Part shown: one piece after another, positions 1 through 6,914 of the stretch
Numbering within the stretch: the first letter of the stretch is position 1
Layout: every line of letters starts with the position of its first letter
Source: JBBIPZ01 sp037442505 [NCBI: Deltaproteobacteria bacterium]
GTDB taxonomy: Bacteria; CALINM01
Reading direction: 5' to 3'
Assembly (NCBI GenBank): GCA_037442505.1
Contig: JBBIPZ010000008.1
Coordinates: 1 to 14,639, forward strand
Length of the DNA stretch: 14,639 nt
The notes under the pieces: generated by a model
What the model was told of the DNA's origin: nothing
What the model saw: the letters and a program-made list of their open reading frames with translations, nothing else
Database searches by the model: none
Made by a program: the position numbers and the translations under genes

Positions 1-980
1 ACAACAGCCTTTGGCATACCGTAAACAACGCATGTCTCCTCATCCTGGGCAAATATTCTTCCTCCTGTTTTTTTAAATTCTGTAAGTCCTTTAAGCCCAT
101 CATTTCCCATGCCAGTTAATATAATTCCCAAGGCTCTGCCTGGAAAAATTTCTGCAACTGATAACATCAAAGCATCCACTGAAGGTCTGTAAATGAATTC
201 TTCCTTATCTGCAGAAATGGAAACAACAGTTTCAATTCCTCTTTGCCTTTTTAATCTCATGTGACCATAACCCGGTGCAATATATGCAACTCCATTTTGA
301 ATCACCTCACCATCTTGAGCTTCTTTAACCTTTATTTTACTCAATTCATTTAACCTTTGTGCAAAGGGACCTGTAAAATTTGGTGGCATATGCTGTGCAA
401 TAACTATAGGAACAGGAAAATCAGGAGGCAGTTTTGGTAATATCTCCTGTAAGGCTTTGGGACCACCTGTTGAGGTACCTATTGCCACTATTCCAACTCG
501 TCTTTCACCTGTTGTTCTTGGCATTGATAAGGTATGAGGAGTAGTTTTAATTTCTGTTTTAACAACAGACTTTCTTCTGACAATTCCTTTTTTTGCTATG
601 TGTTTTATCTTGTCTATAAGAACTTCTTTAATTTTGACTATATTTATAGATAGTTCAGATAAATTTTTGGGGATGAAATCCACAGCACCAAGGTCCAAAG
701 CATCAAGGGTTACCTTAGCTCCATCTACTGTAAGAGAGCTTACCATAATTACGGGAACTGGTTTTTTTTCCATAATATGTTTAAGCGCTGTGAGCCCATC
801 CATTCTTGGCATCTCAACATCCATAGTGATAATATCAGGATCTAACTTATCGTTCATCTCAATGGCTTCTAAACCATCTCTTGCTTTCCCAACCACTGTA
901 ATTTCTGGATCTGAGGCGAGCATATTTGATATTGCACTTCTCATGAAAGCAGAATCGTCGACAATTAGTACCTTAATCAT
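1..980 (-). CDS. cheB: Chemotaxis response regulator protein-glutamate methylesterase CheB (C-terminus cut by window edge)
   Basis: CheB removes methyl groups from (and deamidates) glutamates/glutamines of chemoreceptors in the cytoplasm, counteracting CheR. The frame is open from ATG at 980 to the window start, giving about 326 codons. Residues 1-120 are a receiver domain: MIKVLIVDDS at the N-terminus, phospho-acceptor Asp54 in ITMDVEMPRMDG, and Lys105 in DFIPK. Residues about 160-327 are the methylesterase domain, with the family triad visible as Ser170 in IGTSTGGPKAL, His197 in AQHMPPNF and Asp294 in TGMGNDG. AAGGAG at 991-986, 5 bases upstream, supports the start. It is the last visible gene of the leftward operon, 17 bases after the MCP stop. 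Only roughly the last 20-30 residues should be missing, judged from the usual length of about 350. Phosphorylation by the nearby CheA is the expected control. Identification is secure. Confidence 0.97.
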   Translation of the reverse strand, partial: MIKVLIVDDSAFMRSAISNMLASDPEITVVGKARDGLEAIEMNDKLDPDIITMDVEMPRMDGLTALKHIMEKKPVPVIMVSSLTVDGAKVTLDALDLGAVDFIPKNLSELSINIVKIKEVLIDKIKHIAKKGIVRRKSVVKTEIKTTPHTLSMPRTTGERRVGIVAIGTSTGGPKALQEILPKLPPDFPVPIVIAQHMPPNFTGPFAQRLNELSKIKVKEAQDGEVIQNGVAYIAPGYGHMRLKRQRGIETVVSISADKEEFIYRPSVDALMLSVAEIFPGRALGIILTGMGNDGLKGLTEFKKTGGRIFAQDEETCVVYGMPKAV

Positions 981-997
981 GTAAACTCCTTAACGAT

Positions 998-2590
998 TCA
1001 TATTTTAAACTGTTTTATAAGTTCGCTTAACCGAGTAGCAAGCTGAGCTAAGGATGAAGAGGATTGTAACACTTGTTCGGAAGCAGACGAAGATTCGCGA
1101 GCAATATTTGCAATTGTCTCTACATCATTGCTTATTTGTTCTGATACACTCGACATTTCCTCAGTTGCTGTAGCAATTTGTTGAACCATGCCTGATAATT
1201 CTTCCACACTGGCAACTATTTTTTCAAGAGCTTCTTTTGTTTTATTAGCATATTGAACACCAACTTCTACTCTTTTGGTCCCTTCTTCCATAGATACCAC
1301 TGCTTTATCAACTTCGCTTTGAATAGATCCTATCATCTCCCCTATTTCTGATGTTGCTTTACCCGTCCTTTCTGCAAGTTTTCTTACTTCGTCAGCAACT
1401 ACTGCAAAACCTCTTCCCTGCTCTCCTGCGCGAGCCGCTTCAATGGCAGCATTGAGTGCAAGAAGGTTTGTCTGGTCTGCTATATCCTTTATAACATTTA
1501 CAATGTCACCAATTTGCTTTGACTTTTCCCCAAGCATCTCAACTATTTTTGCAGAATTGTTGACAGTTTCTGCAATCTGGGAAACCTCCTTGGTAGATTG
1601 ATTGACTACTTCACCACCATTCTTAGCTAATTTCATAGACTGAAAAGCTAAATTGGCTATGTTTGAAGCATTTTTTGCTATATCTATTATTGTCTGAGAC
1701 ATTTCAGCAGAAGCAGTTGCTATCTGCTGTGCTCTACCTGACTGTTCCACTATTCCTTTAGACATCTGCTCTGAAGAAGCTGAGAGTTCTTCACTTGCAG
1801 ATGCGATCTGGGCAGCACTATCTTTTACTTCCCTTATCATTTCTTTTAATTTACCACACATCTTTTTAAGTTCTACTGCCATTTTACCAATTTCATCTTT
1901 ACTTGTTAGATTAAATTCACAGTTCAGATCACCTTCTGATGCTTTTTCAACATTGGAATTTATTTTATTAATCCCTCTCTCTATTGGTTTTACAATAAAA
2001 AGGATGGGCAAAATACCAAAGATAATAATCAAAGCAATATATAAAACCGAAGATATCCAAAGAAGTCTATGCTGAGAGTCATCTATTTGTTTTCCTTTAT
2101 TTACAATAAGCTTTTTAACTGATAGCCTCATCTCTGTCAAGGCTTCCTGAGTCTGGTGCAGGTATGGTTTTGTTTCTTCTTCATAGATTCTCTTTGCAAG
2201 CTCAATATTACCAGCCTTCATTGCCTCTAAAATTTTTGGGGCAGTGGCATGAAACTTTTTATGAGGCTCTTCTATCTTTTTAAAGCTTTCTTCTAACTCC
2301 TTAGGTGGTTTGTAACTATAATACCATTCACCTAATCCACATTTTGTATGGTCTATCTGCCCATTAAAACCTTTATTTAAAAAAATGCCATTAACAACGA
2401 GATCTTCTAACCATTTGTAGTGGTCAATAGTCTTTGTTCCTAATAATGCTTGTAATTCAGGATATTCAACGAGTTCATCAACATCGTCTGCTGTATGTTT
2501 CGTAGTAAAATAGCTATAAATACCTAACATTAACAAAATTATCACAATGGATATACTCATAAAATAAAGTTTTGATTTAATTGTTTTCAT
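998..2590 (-). CDS. Methyl-accepting chemotaxis protein with an extracytoplasmic CZB-like zinc-binding domain
   Basis: This is a 530-residue transmembrane chemoreceptor that controls CheA through CheW. Membrane segments lie at about 8-28 and 177-200, with a sensor domain between them. HAMP follows at about 198-250, then the signalling hairpin, whose tip sits near residue 390 in [19 protein letters not shown]. The arms are about 140 residues each, roughly 20 heptads, which suggests the 40H class. Typical methylation-type pairs appear in SASEELSAS and ATATEEMSS. The sensor segment carries the chemoreceptor zinc-binding pattern: His57-x2-Trp60, Cys84-x-Leu-Gly-x-Trp89, and His110-x3-His114, a 3His/1Cys ligand set. 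CZB domains are better known in the cytoplasm, so this location stands out. The C-terminus (KQFKI) has no CheR/CheB-tethering pentapeptide of the NWETF type. The gene lies between cheW and cheB; its ribosome site is a G7 run at 2605-2599. The MCP call is secure; the ligand is unknown. Confidence 0.96.
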   Translation of the reverse strand: MKTIKSKLYFMSISIVIILLMLGIYSYFTTKHTADDVDELVEYPELQALLGTKTIDHYKWLEDLVVNGIFLNKGFNGQIDHTKCGLGEWYYSYKPPKELEESFKKIEEPHKKFHATAPKILEAMKAGNIELAKRIYEEETKPYLHQTQEALTEMRLSVKKLIVNKGKQIDDSQHRLLWISSVLYIALIIIFGILPILFIVKPIERGINKINSNVEKASEGDLNCEFNLTSKDEIGKMAVELKKMCGKLKEMIREVKDSAAQIASASEELSASSEQMSKGIVEQSGRAQQIATASAEMSQTIIDIAKNASNIANLAFQSMKLAKNGGEVVNQSTKEVSQIAETVNNSAKIVEMLGEKSKQIGDIVNVIKDIADQTNLLALNAAIEAARAGEQGRGFAVVADEVRKLAERTGKATSEIGEMIGSIQSEVDKAVVSMEEGTKRVEVGVQYANKTKEALEKIVASVEELSGMVQQIATATEEMSSVSEQISNDVETIANIARESSSASEQVLQSSSSLAQLATRLSELIKQFKI

Positions 2591-2598
2591 CTTTTCTA

Positions 2599-2612
2599 CC
2601 CCCCCTTTTTTT
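2599..2612 (-). repeat. A7-G7 homopolymer tract forming the ribosome-binding region of the MCP gene
   Basis: On the minus strand seven A (2612-2606) are followed by seven G (2605-2599), then eight bases to the MCP start ATG at 2590. The first two A belong to the cheW stop codon TAA. There is no AGGAGG, so the G run itself must serve as the Shine-Dalgarno sequence. Homopolymers in this position can change length by slippage and so alter translation. That is an inference; only the tract itself is seen. Confidence 0.7.
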
Positions 2613-3099
2613 AAGAAATTTCTGTTAAAGCCTTTTGTTCATTTTCTGCAAGCAGTTTATCCATCTCAAGCAGTATAATCAGCCTGTTATTAACCTCAGC
2701 AATACCTTTTATAAACTCTGATGATACTGTTGTGGCTATTGATGGTGCTGGTTTAACTAAATCATCTGGTATTCTTAAAACTTCAGACACAGAATCAACT
2801 ATTAACCCTATAATTATTGAGCATACTTCCATGATCATAATTCTAGACTGTTCGTTATATTCCTTAACAGGCAAATTGAATCTTTTACGCAAGTTTATAA
2901 CTGGAATAACTTTTCCTCTCAAGTTAATAACTCCTTCTATATAACCAGGAGAATTGGGAATACGTGTTATTTCTTTCATTCTGTTAATTTCTTGAACCTT
3001 TAAAATATCTACAGCAAACTCTTCATCTTCGAGTGTAAACGTAACTAACTGCAACGTTTCATTTTGTTTTTTTTCGTTTATCACTGTCAAGTTTTCCAT
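2611..3099 (-). CDS. cheW: Chemotaxis coupling protein CheW
   Basis: CheW links chemoreceptors to the kinase CheA in the cytoplasmic array. The product is 162 residues, the usual size for a stand-alone CheW, and the whole protein is one CheW domain. Visible signatures are [20 protein letters not shown] near the start, the conserved [19 protein letters not shown] core (the NLRG arginine is a known receptor/CheA contact in the family), and [20 protein letters not shown] near the end. The start is placed at ATG 3099 rather than the in-frame ATG at 3105, because GGAGG at 3110-3106 abuts the upstream ATG but lies 6 bases from the downstream one. The gene sits between the cheW-cheZ fusion (42 bases upstream) and an MCP. 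The operon thus encodes two CheW domains besides the CheW-like regulatory domain of CheA, and this CheW may compete with the fusion for array sites. Confidence 0.96.
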   Translation of the reverse strand: MENLTVINEKKQNETLQLVTFTLEDEEFAVDILKVQEINRMKEITRIPNSPGYIEGVINLRGKVIPVINLRKRFNLPVKEYNEQSRIMIMEVCSIIIGLIVDSVSEVLRIPDDLVKPAPSIATTVSSEFIKGIAEVNNRLIILLEMDKLLAENEQKALTEIS

Positions 3100-3110
3100 A
3101 CCCATCCTCC
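3100..3110 (-). promoter_or_regulatory. Ribosome-binding site deciding the cheW start
   Basis: GGAGG at 3110-3106 is followed directly by an in-frame ATG (3105-3103) and, 6 bases further on, by a second ATG (3099-3097). Normal spacing favours the second ATG, so the protein probably begins MENLTV rather than MGMENLTV. Confidence 0.75.
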
Positions 3111-3141
3111 AATCTTATCTATTATTTAAAAAAACTTTAAT

Positions 3142-4320
3142 CTAAAAACCAAACTCCTTAAGTAAATCATCTACATCAGATTGAGACACTTTCACTGAAA
3201 CCTTTTCTATTTTTTGAGTATCAGTATCTACTTTGAGTCCAAAGGTAGCAATCAGCTTAACTAACTCTTCTTCTAAATCGCCCACCAGACTTATAACCTT
3301 TTTAATTGTTTGTCCTGTTATATCCTGAAAAGACTGAGTTGTGAGTATTTCAGCCAGGTCATCTTCTAATTGATTTTTAAACTTTTTGAGATATTCAGCA
3401 GAATTTTCAGGAAAACTGATAGCCCTTATATGGTTTGCTAAAGTGTCCATCTCTAAAATGTATTTTTCAACCACACCCATAGTTTTATTGGCAGCCTCCT
3501 CTGTCTTACTTATTACAAGCTGAAGCTGGTCTATGGCTCTCGGCATATCATTCGTCGCCATAACTTTTAATTTTGGGTCTATAGCTTCTTTAAAACTTTT
3601 TAGAGAATTGTGGAGCTTCCTTGTAACCTTTCCCACTTCATTGAATAGCTCACTCTGTCCTTTAGCAACTATACTTTTTATTAGCTCTTCAGCCTTTTCA
3701 TAATCCTGTTCTGCAATGGCATTCATAAAGCTTACTATATCATCAACCATATGGTATCTGGGGTCCGTTTCACTTATTCCTCTTTTCTCGAAAAAGTCTC
3801 TGGCAGACATTATCTCTTTAACAACTGTTGTCCCCCCCATACCTTCTGTCTTTTTTGCCACTTCCACTATCTCACCTTTTTCCTGGTATTCAATAATCTC
3901 GTCTTCAAAAAATTTTGCATCATTTTCAGAAATTAGCTTTTGTGTATCAAGCATAATCAACAACTTTTCTTCAACCTTTGCTATACCAGATACAAGTTTA
4001 TTTGGATTAAAATCCTTTGGTTGTTCTATCTCCTTATCTTCAATAGATATAACACCAGTAATACTATCGACAAGTATGCCAAAGTTAGCCCGGCCTGAAG
4101 ATATAACAACAACTTTTGTACCTTCTGTAAGATCGTTTATATTTAAAAGCCTTTTTAGTTCTATTACAGGGATTATTTTGCCCCTTAAATTTGTTACTCC
4201 TTTAACATAGGTGGGAGCTTGAGGAAGTTTGGTTATATTTGGGATATTTATTATTTCTTGCACTTTCAATATGGGAACTGTATACTCATTGTTATTTAAC
4301 TTAAAACCTATAAACTGCAT
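3142..4320 (-). CDS. CheW-CheZ fusion: array coupling domain joined to CheY-P phosphatase
   Basis: This is a 392-residue protein with two recognisable halves. Residues 1-135 are a full CheW domain: FIGFKLNNNEYTVPILKVQE, GVTNLRGKIIPVIELKRLL, and a closing LVSGIAKVEEKLLIMLD. Residues about 136-170 are a charged linker with a Gly-Gly from a G7 run at 3838-3832. Residues about 170-392 are CheZ-like and mostly helical. They include MPRAIDQLQLVISKTEEAA, the catalytic-type motif FQDITGQTIKKV with Asp333 and Gln337 in the spacing of E. coli Asp143/Gln147, and the extreme C-terminus SQSDVDDLLKEFGF, resembling E. coli CheZ's CheY-binding tail. CheZ accelerates hydrolysis of CheY-P. Here the phosphatase should be anchored to the receptor-CheA array through CheW. 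GGAGG at 4332-4328, 7 bases from ATG 4320, supports the start. The gene follows cheA and precedes cheW. The frame is continuous, with no sign of a broken junction. Both domain calls are strong; the localisation is inference. Confidence 0.93.
   Translation of the reverse strand: MQFIGFKLNNNEYTVPILKVQEIINIPNITKLPQAPTYVKGVTNLRGKIIPVIELKRLLNINDLTEGTKVVVISSGRANFGILVDSITGVISIEDKEIEQPKDFNPNKLVSGIAKVEEKLLIMLDTQKLISENDAKFFEDEIIEYQEKGEIVEVAKKTEGMGGTTVVKEIMSARDFFEKRGISETDPRYHMVDDIVSFMNAIAEQDYEKAEELIKSIVAKGQSELFNEVGKVTRKLHNSLKSFKEAIDPKLKVMATNDMPRAIDQLQLVISKTEEAANKTMGVVEKYILEMDTLANHIRAISFPENSAEYLKKFKNQLEDDLAEILTTQSFQDITGQTIKKVISLVGDLEEELVKLIATFGLKVDTDTQKIEKVSVKVSQSDVDDLLKEFGF
3832..3838 (-). repeat. G7 run in the CheW-CheZ linker
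   Basis: Seven consecutive G on the coding strand encode the Gly162-Gly163 step (ATG GGG GGG ACA) of the linker between the two domains. By reading the other frames, one extra G leads to TGT TAA within five codons and one missing G leads to AGA TAA within about eight codons. Either slip would yield a CheW-only protein of about 167-170 residues. The tract and frames are seen; slippage in vivo is inference. Confidence 0.75.
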
Positions 4321-4335
4321 TCATAATCCTCCTTT

Positions 4336-6081
4336 TTAATGTTTTTTGAACATCCATCTCATAAGTATCGCAAGGTCTATGATAAGAACAACCTTACCGT
4401 CACCCCTAATAGTTGCGCCTAAAATCCCACATTGGTCTGCATCCACACCATTTATTGTTTTTATTACAACTTCCTCCTGGCCAAGTAAGCCATTAACAAT
4501 AAGACAAAACTTTTTATCACCAACGGATGCTACGAGAATATAGGAATATAAATTATCAGTGGATTCATCATCAGGAACATTTAATAAATCTTTTAAGTAA
4601 AACAGAGGCAAAACTTTACCCCTAATATTTAAAACCTTTTGCCCTGTTACATCCTTTATTTCAGAAGTTTTAATGCGTAAAGTTTCTTCTATCATAGTCT
4701 GAGGAATTGCATAAACCTCTCTGCCTACCTTTACCATCATAGACTGAATTATTGCCAATGTGAGAGGAAGGCTTATTCTAAAAGTACTACCTATATCTTT
4801 CTTTGAAATAACCTCAACATATCCATTTAATTTTGCAACATTCGTTCTCACCACATCCATTCCAACACCTCTACCGCTTAGTTCTGAAGCAACCTCTTTT
4901 GTGGAAAAACCAGGCAAAAATATTAGATTTATGATATCTTCATCGCTCATTTTTTTTGTTTCTTCATCAGTTATTAATTCTCTTTGAATAGCCTTATTTT
5001 TAACTGCATCAACATCTATACCTTTCCCATCATCAGTTATGTCAATAACTATTTGAGAGCCCTTCTGGTAAGCATTTATTGTTATTTTTCCTTTATGACC
5101 TTTGCCTTTTTTTATCCTTTCCTCAGGTAATTCTATGCCATGGTCTATGGAATTTCTTATTATATGAACAAGAGGATCCGCTATATTTTCAATTACTGTC
5201 TTATCAACCTCTGTATCCTCACCGAATATTTCTAACTCAATCTCTTTGCCAAGAGTTTTCGAGAGATCCCTTACCATTCTTGGAAACTTACTAAAAACCT
5301 TCTGTATGGGCTGCATCCTGATCTTCATAACGGAAAGCTGTAAGTCTGAAGTTACTCTATCAAGAAAACCTGTGGTTTCTAATAGCTGTTCGATATAGTT
5401 TTGAATACTGTCTTTATCAATATTGTTAGAAAGATTTACAAGCCTGTTTCTGATTAAAACTATTTCCCCTGCTAAGTCCATTACTTTATCTATTTTTGAT
5501 ACTTCTACACGCAAGTTTGCCATAACTTCTTTATCTTTATGACTGGTGTCTATTTGAGATATCTGAGAAATAGATTGTTTTTGCTCTACTTCGTTTTTTA
5601 TTTCTTGTTTTTCATCACTCCTTGCAATTGTCTCTTGTTGCCCTTCATTTATAATATTTTGAACATCTTCTACTACCTGAGTTTTCCTATTTTCAGCATC
5701 TTGAAGCGCTAAATCAACATCCTTTAAAAAGATAGATAGCTCTCCAGCGTATTCTCTTTTTTCCCTTATACAACTTATTAGCTCTTTTAAAACATCAACA
5801 CTTTTTAGTACAACATCAATAAGATGCCTTGAAAGAGCTAGTTCACCATCACGTATTTTCTTCATTATGCTTTCTGAACGATGTGCAACATCAACAATAT
5901 TTTGAAAGCCTAAGAAACCAGCAGCTCCCTTAAGGGTATGCATGCTCCTGAAAATCTCGTTGAGAAGCTCTTTATCATCTCCTTTCTTTTCTAACTCAAT
6001 AAAAAGAGGATCGATTTTCTCTAAGGTTTCTTCAGCCTCAGTTATAAACTCATTTACTATTTCTTCCATCTCATCAGACAT
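4336..6081 (-). CDS. cheA: Chemotaxis histidine kinase CheA lacking a P2 domain
   Basis: CheA autophosphorylates under receptor control and passes phosphate to CheY and CheB. The 581-residue protein shows P1/HPt at about 1-105 with phospho-acceptor His48 in FRSMHTLKGAAGFLGF. A Gln/Glu-rich linker follows at about 131-187, then P3 dimerisation at about 188-255 (VDKVMDLAGEIV-like helix, seen as IDKVMDLAGEIVLIRN). The P4 kinase has its N box in HIIRNSIDHGIELPEER, its G1 box in DDGKGID and its G2 box in GRGVGMDVV. P5, a CheW-like domain, covers about 440-581. The 55-60 residue linker is too short for the CheY/CheB-binding P2 domain of E. coli CheA (654 residues), so P2 seems absent. GGAG sits about 8 bases before ATG 6081. 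The gene lies 30 bases downstream of cheY and 15 bases upstream of the cheW-cheZ fusion. Confidence 0.97.
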   Translation of the reverse strand: MSDEMEEIVNEFITEAEETLEKIDPLFIELEKKGDDKELLNEIFRSMHTLKGAAGFLGFQNIVDVAHRSESIMKKIRDGELALSRHLIDVVLKSVDVLKELISCIREKREYAGELSIFLKDVDLALQDAENRKTQVVEDVQNIINEGQQETIARSDEKQEIKNEVEQKQSISQISQIDTSHKDKEVMANLRVEVSKIDKVMDLAGEIVLIRNRLVNLSNNIDKDSIQNYIEQLLETTGFLDRVTSDLQLSVMKIRMQPIQKVFSKFPRMVRDLSKTLGKEIELEIFGEDTEVDKTVIENIADPLVHIIRNSIDHGIELPEERIKKGKGHKGKITINAYQKGSQIVIDITDDGKGIDVDAVKNKAIQRELITDEETKKMSDEDIINLIFLPGFSTKEVASELSGRGVGMDVVRTNVAKLNGYVEVISKKDIGSTFRISLPLTLAIIQSMMVKVGREVYAIPQTMIEETLRIKTSEIKDVTGQKVLNIRGKVLPLFYLKDLLNVPDDESTDNLYSYILVASVGDKKFCLIVNGLLGQEEVVIKTINGVDADQCGILGATIRGDGKVVLIIDLAILMRWMFKKH

Positions 6082-6111
6082 AAAAACACTCCATAACAGT
6101 TATTTATTAAA

Positions 6112-6513
6112 TTAATCTCTTAACACGGGCTTTTTTTCAGCCATTTTTTCTAACTTCTCTTTCAAAACTTCAAGGGTAAAAGGCTTTACAATATAGTTAT
6201 CTACTCCCGATTTTATAGCTTCTATTACCTTGTCTTTTTCTGCCTCTGCAGTAACCATGAGAAAAGGTATGTTACATAAAGGTTCGGTCGATTGTCTTAC
6301 CCTTCTTAATAACTCAATGCCCTCCATGTTAGGCATATTCCAATCAGATACTACAAGACTGAACTCACCACTTTGTAATTTACTATATGCCTGCGCACCA
6401 TCTTCTGCTTCCTCGATATTTTTAAACCCAAGCTGATTTAAAAGATTCTTTACAATCCTTCTCATTGTGGGAAAGTCATCTACTACCAATATTTTAATAT
6501 TGTAATTAAACAT
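6112..6513 (-). CDS. cheY: Chemotaxis response regulator CheY (E. coli-like)
   Basis: This is a 133-residue single receiver domain that, when phosphorylated by CheA, should bind the FliM N-terminus and change flagellar rotation. It closely resembles E. coli CheY: VVDDFPTMRRIVKNLL, the phospho-acceptor Asp57 in SDWNMPNMEGIELL, Thr88 in MVTAEAEKD, and Lys110 in VKPFT. Of the two receiver proteins here it is the better candidate for the motor-binding CheY and for the substrate of the CheZ domain. Its ATG shares one base with the preceding stop (TAATG at 6515-6511), and GGAGG(GG) lies about 7 bases upstream inside the previous gene, so the two are probably translationally coupled. cheA follows after 30 bases. 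Confidence 0.95.
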   Translation of the reverse strand: MFNYNIKILVVDDFPTMRRIVKNLLNQLGFKNIEEAEDGAQAYSKLQSGEFSLVVSDWNMPNMEGIELLRRVRQSTEPLCNIPFLMVTAEAEKDKVIEAIKSGVDNYIVKPFTLEVLKEKLEKMAEKKPVLRD

Positions 6514-6902
6514 TAAATTTCCCCTCCTTTTTCGAAAAATTTTTTCAAGATCCTCTTTATAGAATTTGCAACCTGCTCCGCTGTTGTAGGTTTTGTTAAA
6601 TAATCATCAGCACCTGCTTCAAAGGCTTTCTTTTTTTCGTATTCATCTGCTTCAGTTGTAATCATAACAACAGGTATGTTTCTCAATATTTGATTGGACT
6701 TTAAATTTTTTATAAATTCTATGCCATCCATATAGGGCATATTTAAATCAGTTAGGATAAAATTGATGTCTCCTTCCTTAGCAATTTTTTCAAAAGCATC
6801 AAACCCATTTTCCGCAGTTACAACAGTATAGCCCTTTGATTTCATGTATAGACTTAATAATTTTAAGGTGGTCTTATCATCATCTACTATTAAGATCTTC
6901 AT
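6513..6902 (-). CDS. Second CheY-type single-domain response regulator
   Basis: This 129-residue receiver domain has no output domain. The acidic pocket is in MKILIVDDDKTTLKLL, the phospho-acceptor is Asp52 in LTDLNMPYMDGIEFI, Thr82/Thr83 follow in VVMITTEADEYE, and Lys104 lies in YLTKPTT. It is less E. coli-like than the CheY encoded immediately downstream: TDLNMPYMDG instead of SDWNMPNMEG, and TKPTT instead of VKPFT. It may act as a phosphate sink, as a second CheY, or through another target; the sequence does not decide. A GAGGG ribosome site lies about 7 bases before ATG 6902. It is 12 bases downstream of cheR and overlaps cheY by one base. The receiver call is firm; the role is open. Confidence 0.93.
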   Translation of the reverse strand: MKILIVDDDKTTLKLLSLYMKSKGYTVVTAENGFDAFEKIAKEGDINFILTDLNMPYMDGIEFIKNLKSNQILRNIPVVMITTEADEYEKKKAFEAGADDYLTKPTTAEQVANSIKRILKKFFEKGGEI

Positions 6903-6914
6903 AAATTGCCCTCA

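Noticed and set aside
762-769. A8 run inside cheB (coding strand) as a slippage site
   Set aside because: It encodes an ordinary Glu-Lys-Lys stretch, and runs of A of this length are expected by chance in an AT-rich genome.
598-984. Plus-strand open frame of 128 codons
   Set aside because: It is antisense to the cheB receiver domain, which has a clear family match and ribosome site; the plus-strand product shows no recognisable domain.
3716-4210. Plus-strand open frame of 164 codons
   Set aside because: It lies opposite the cheW-cheZ gene and reads as an AT-rich shadow (Ser/Ile/Phe-rich) with no ribosome site.
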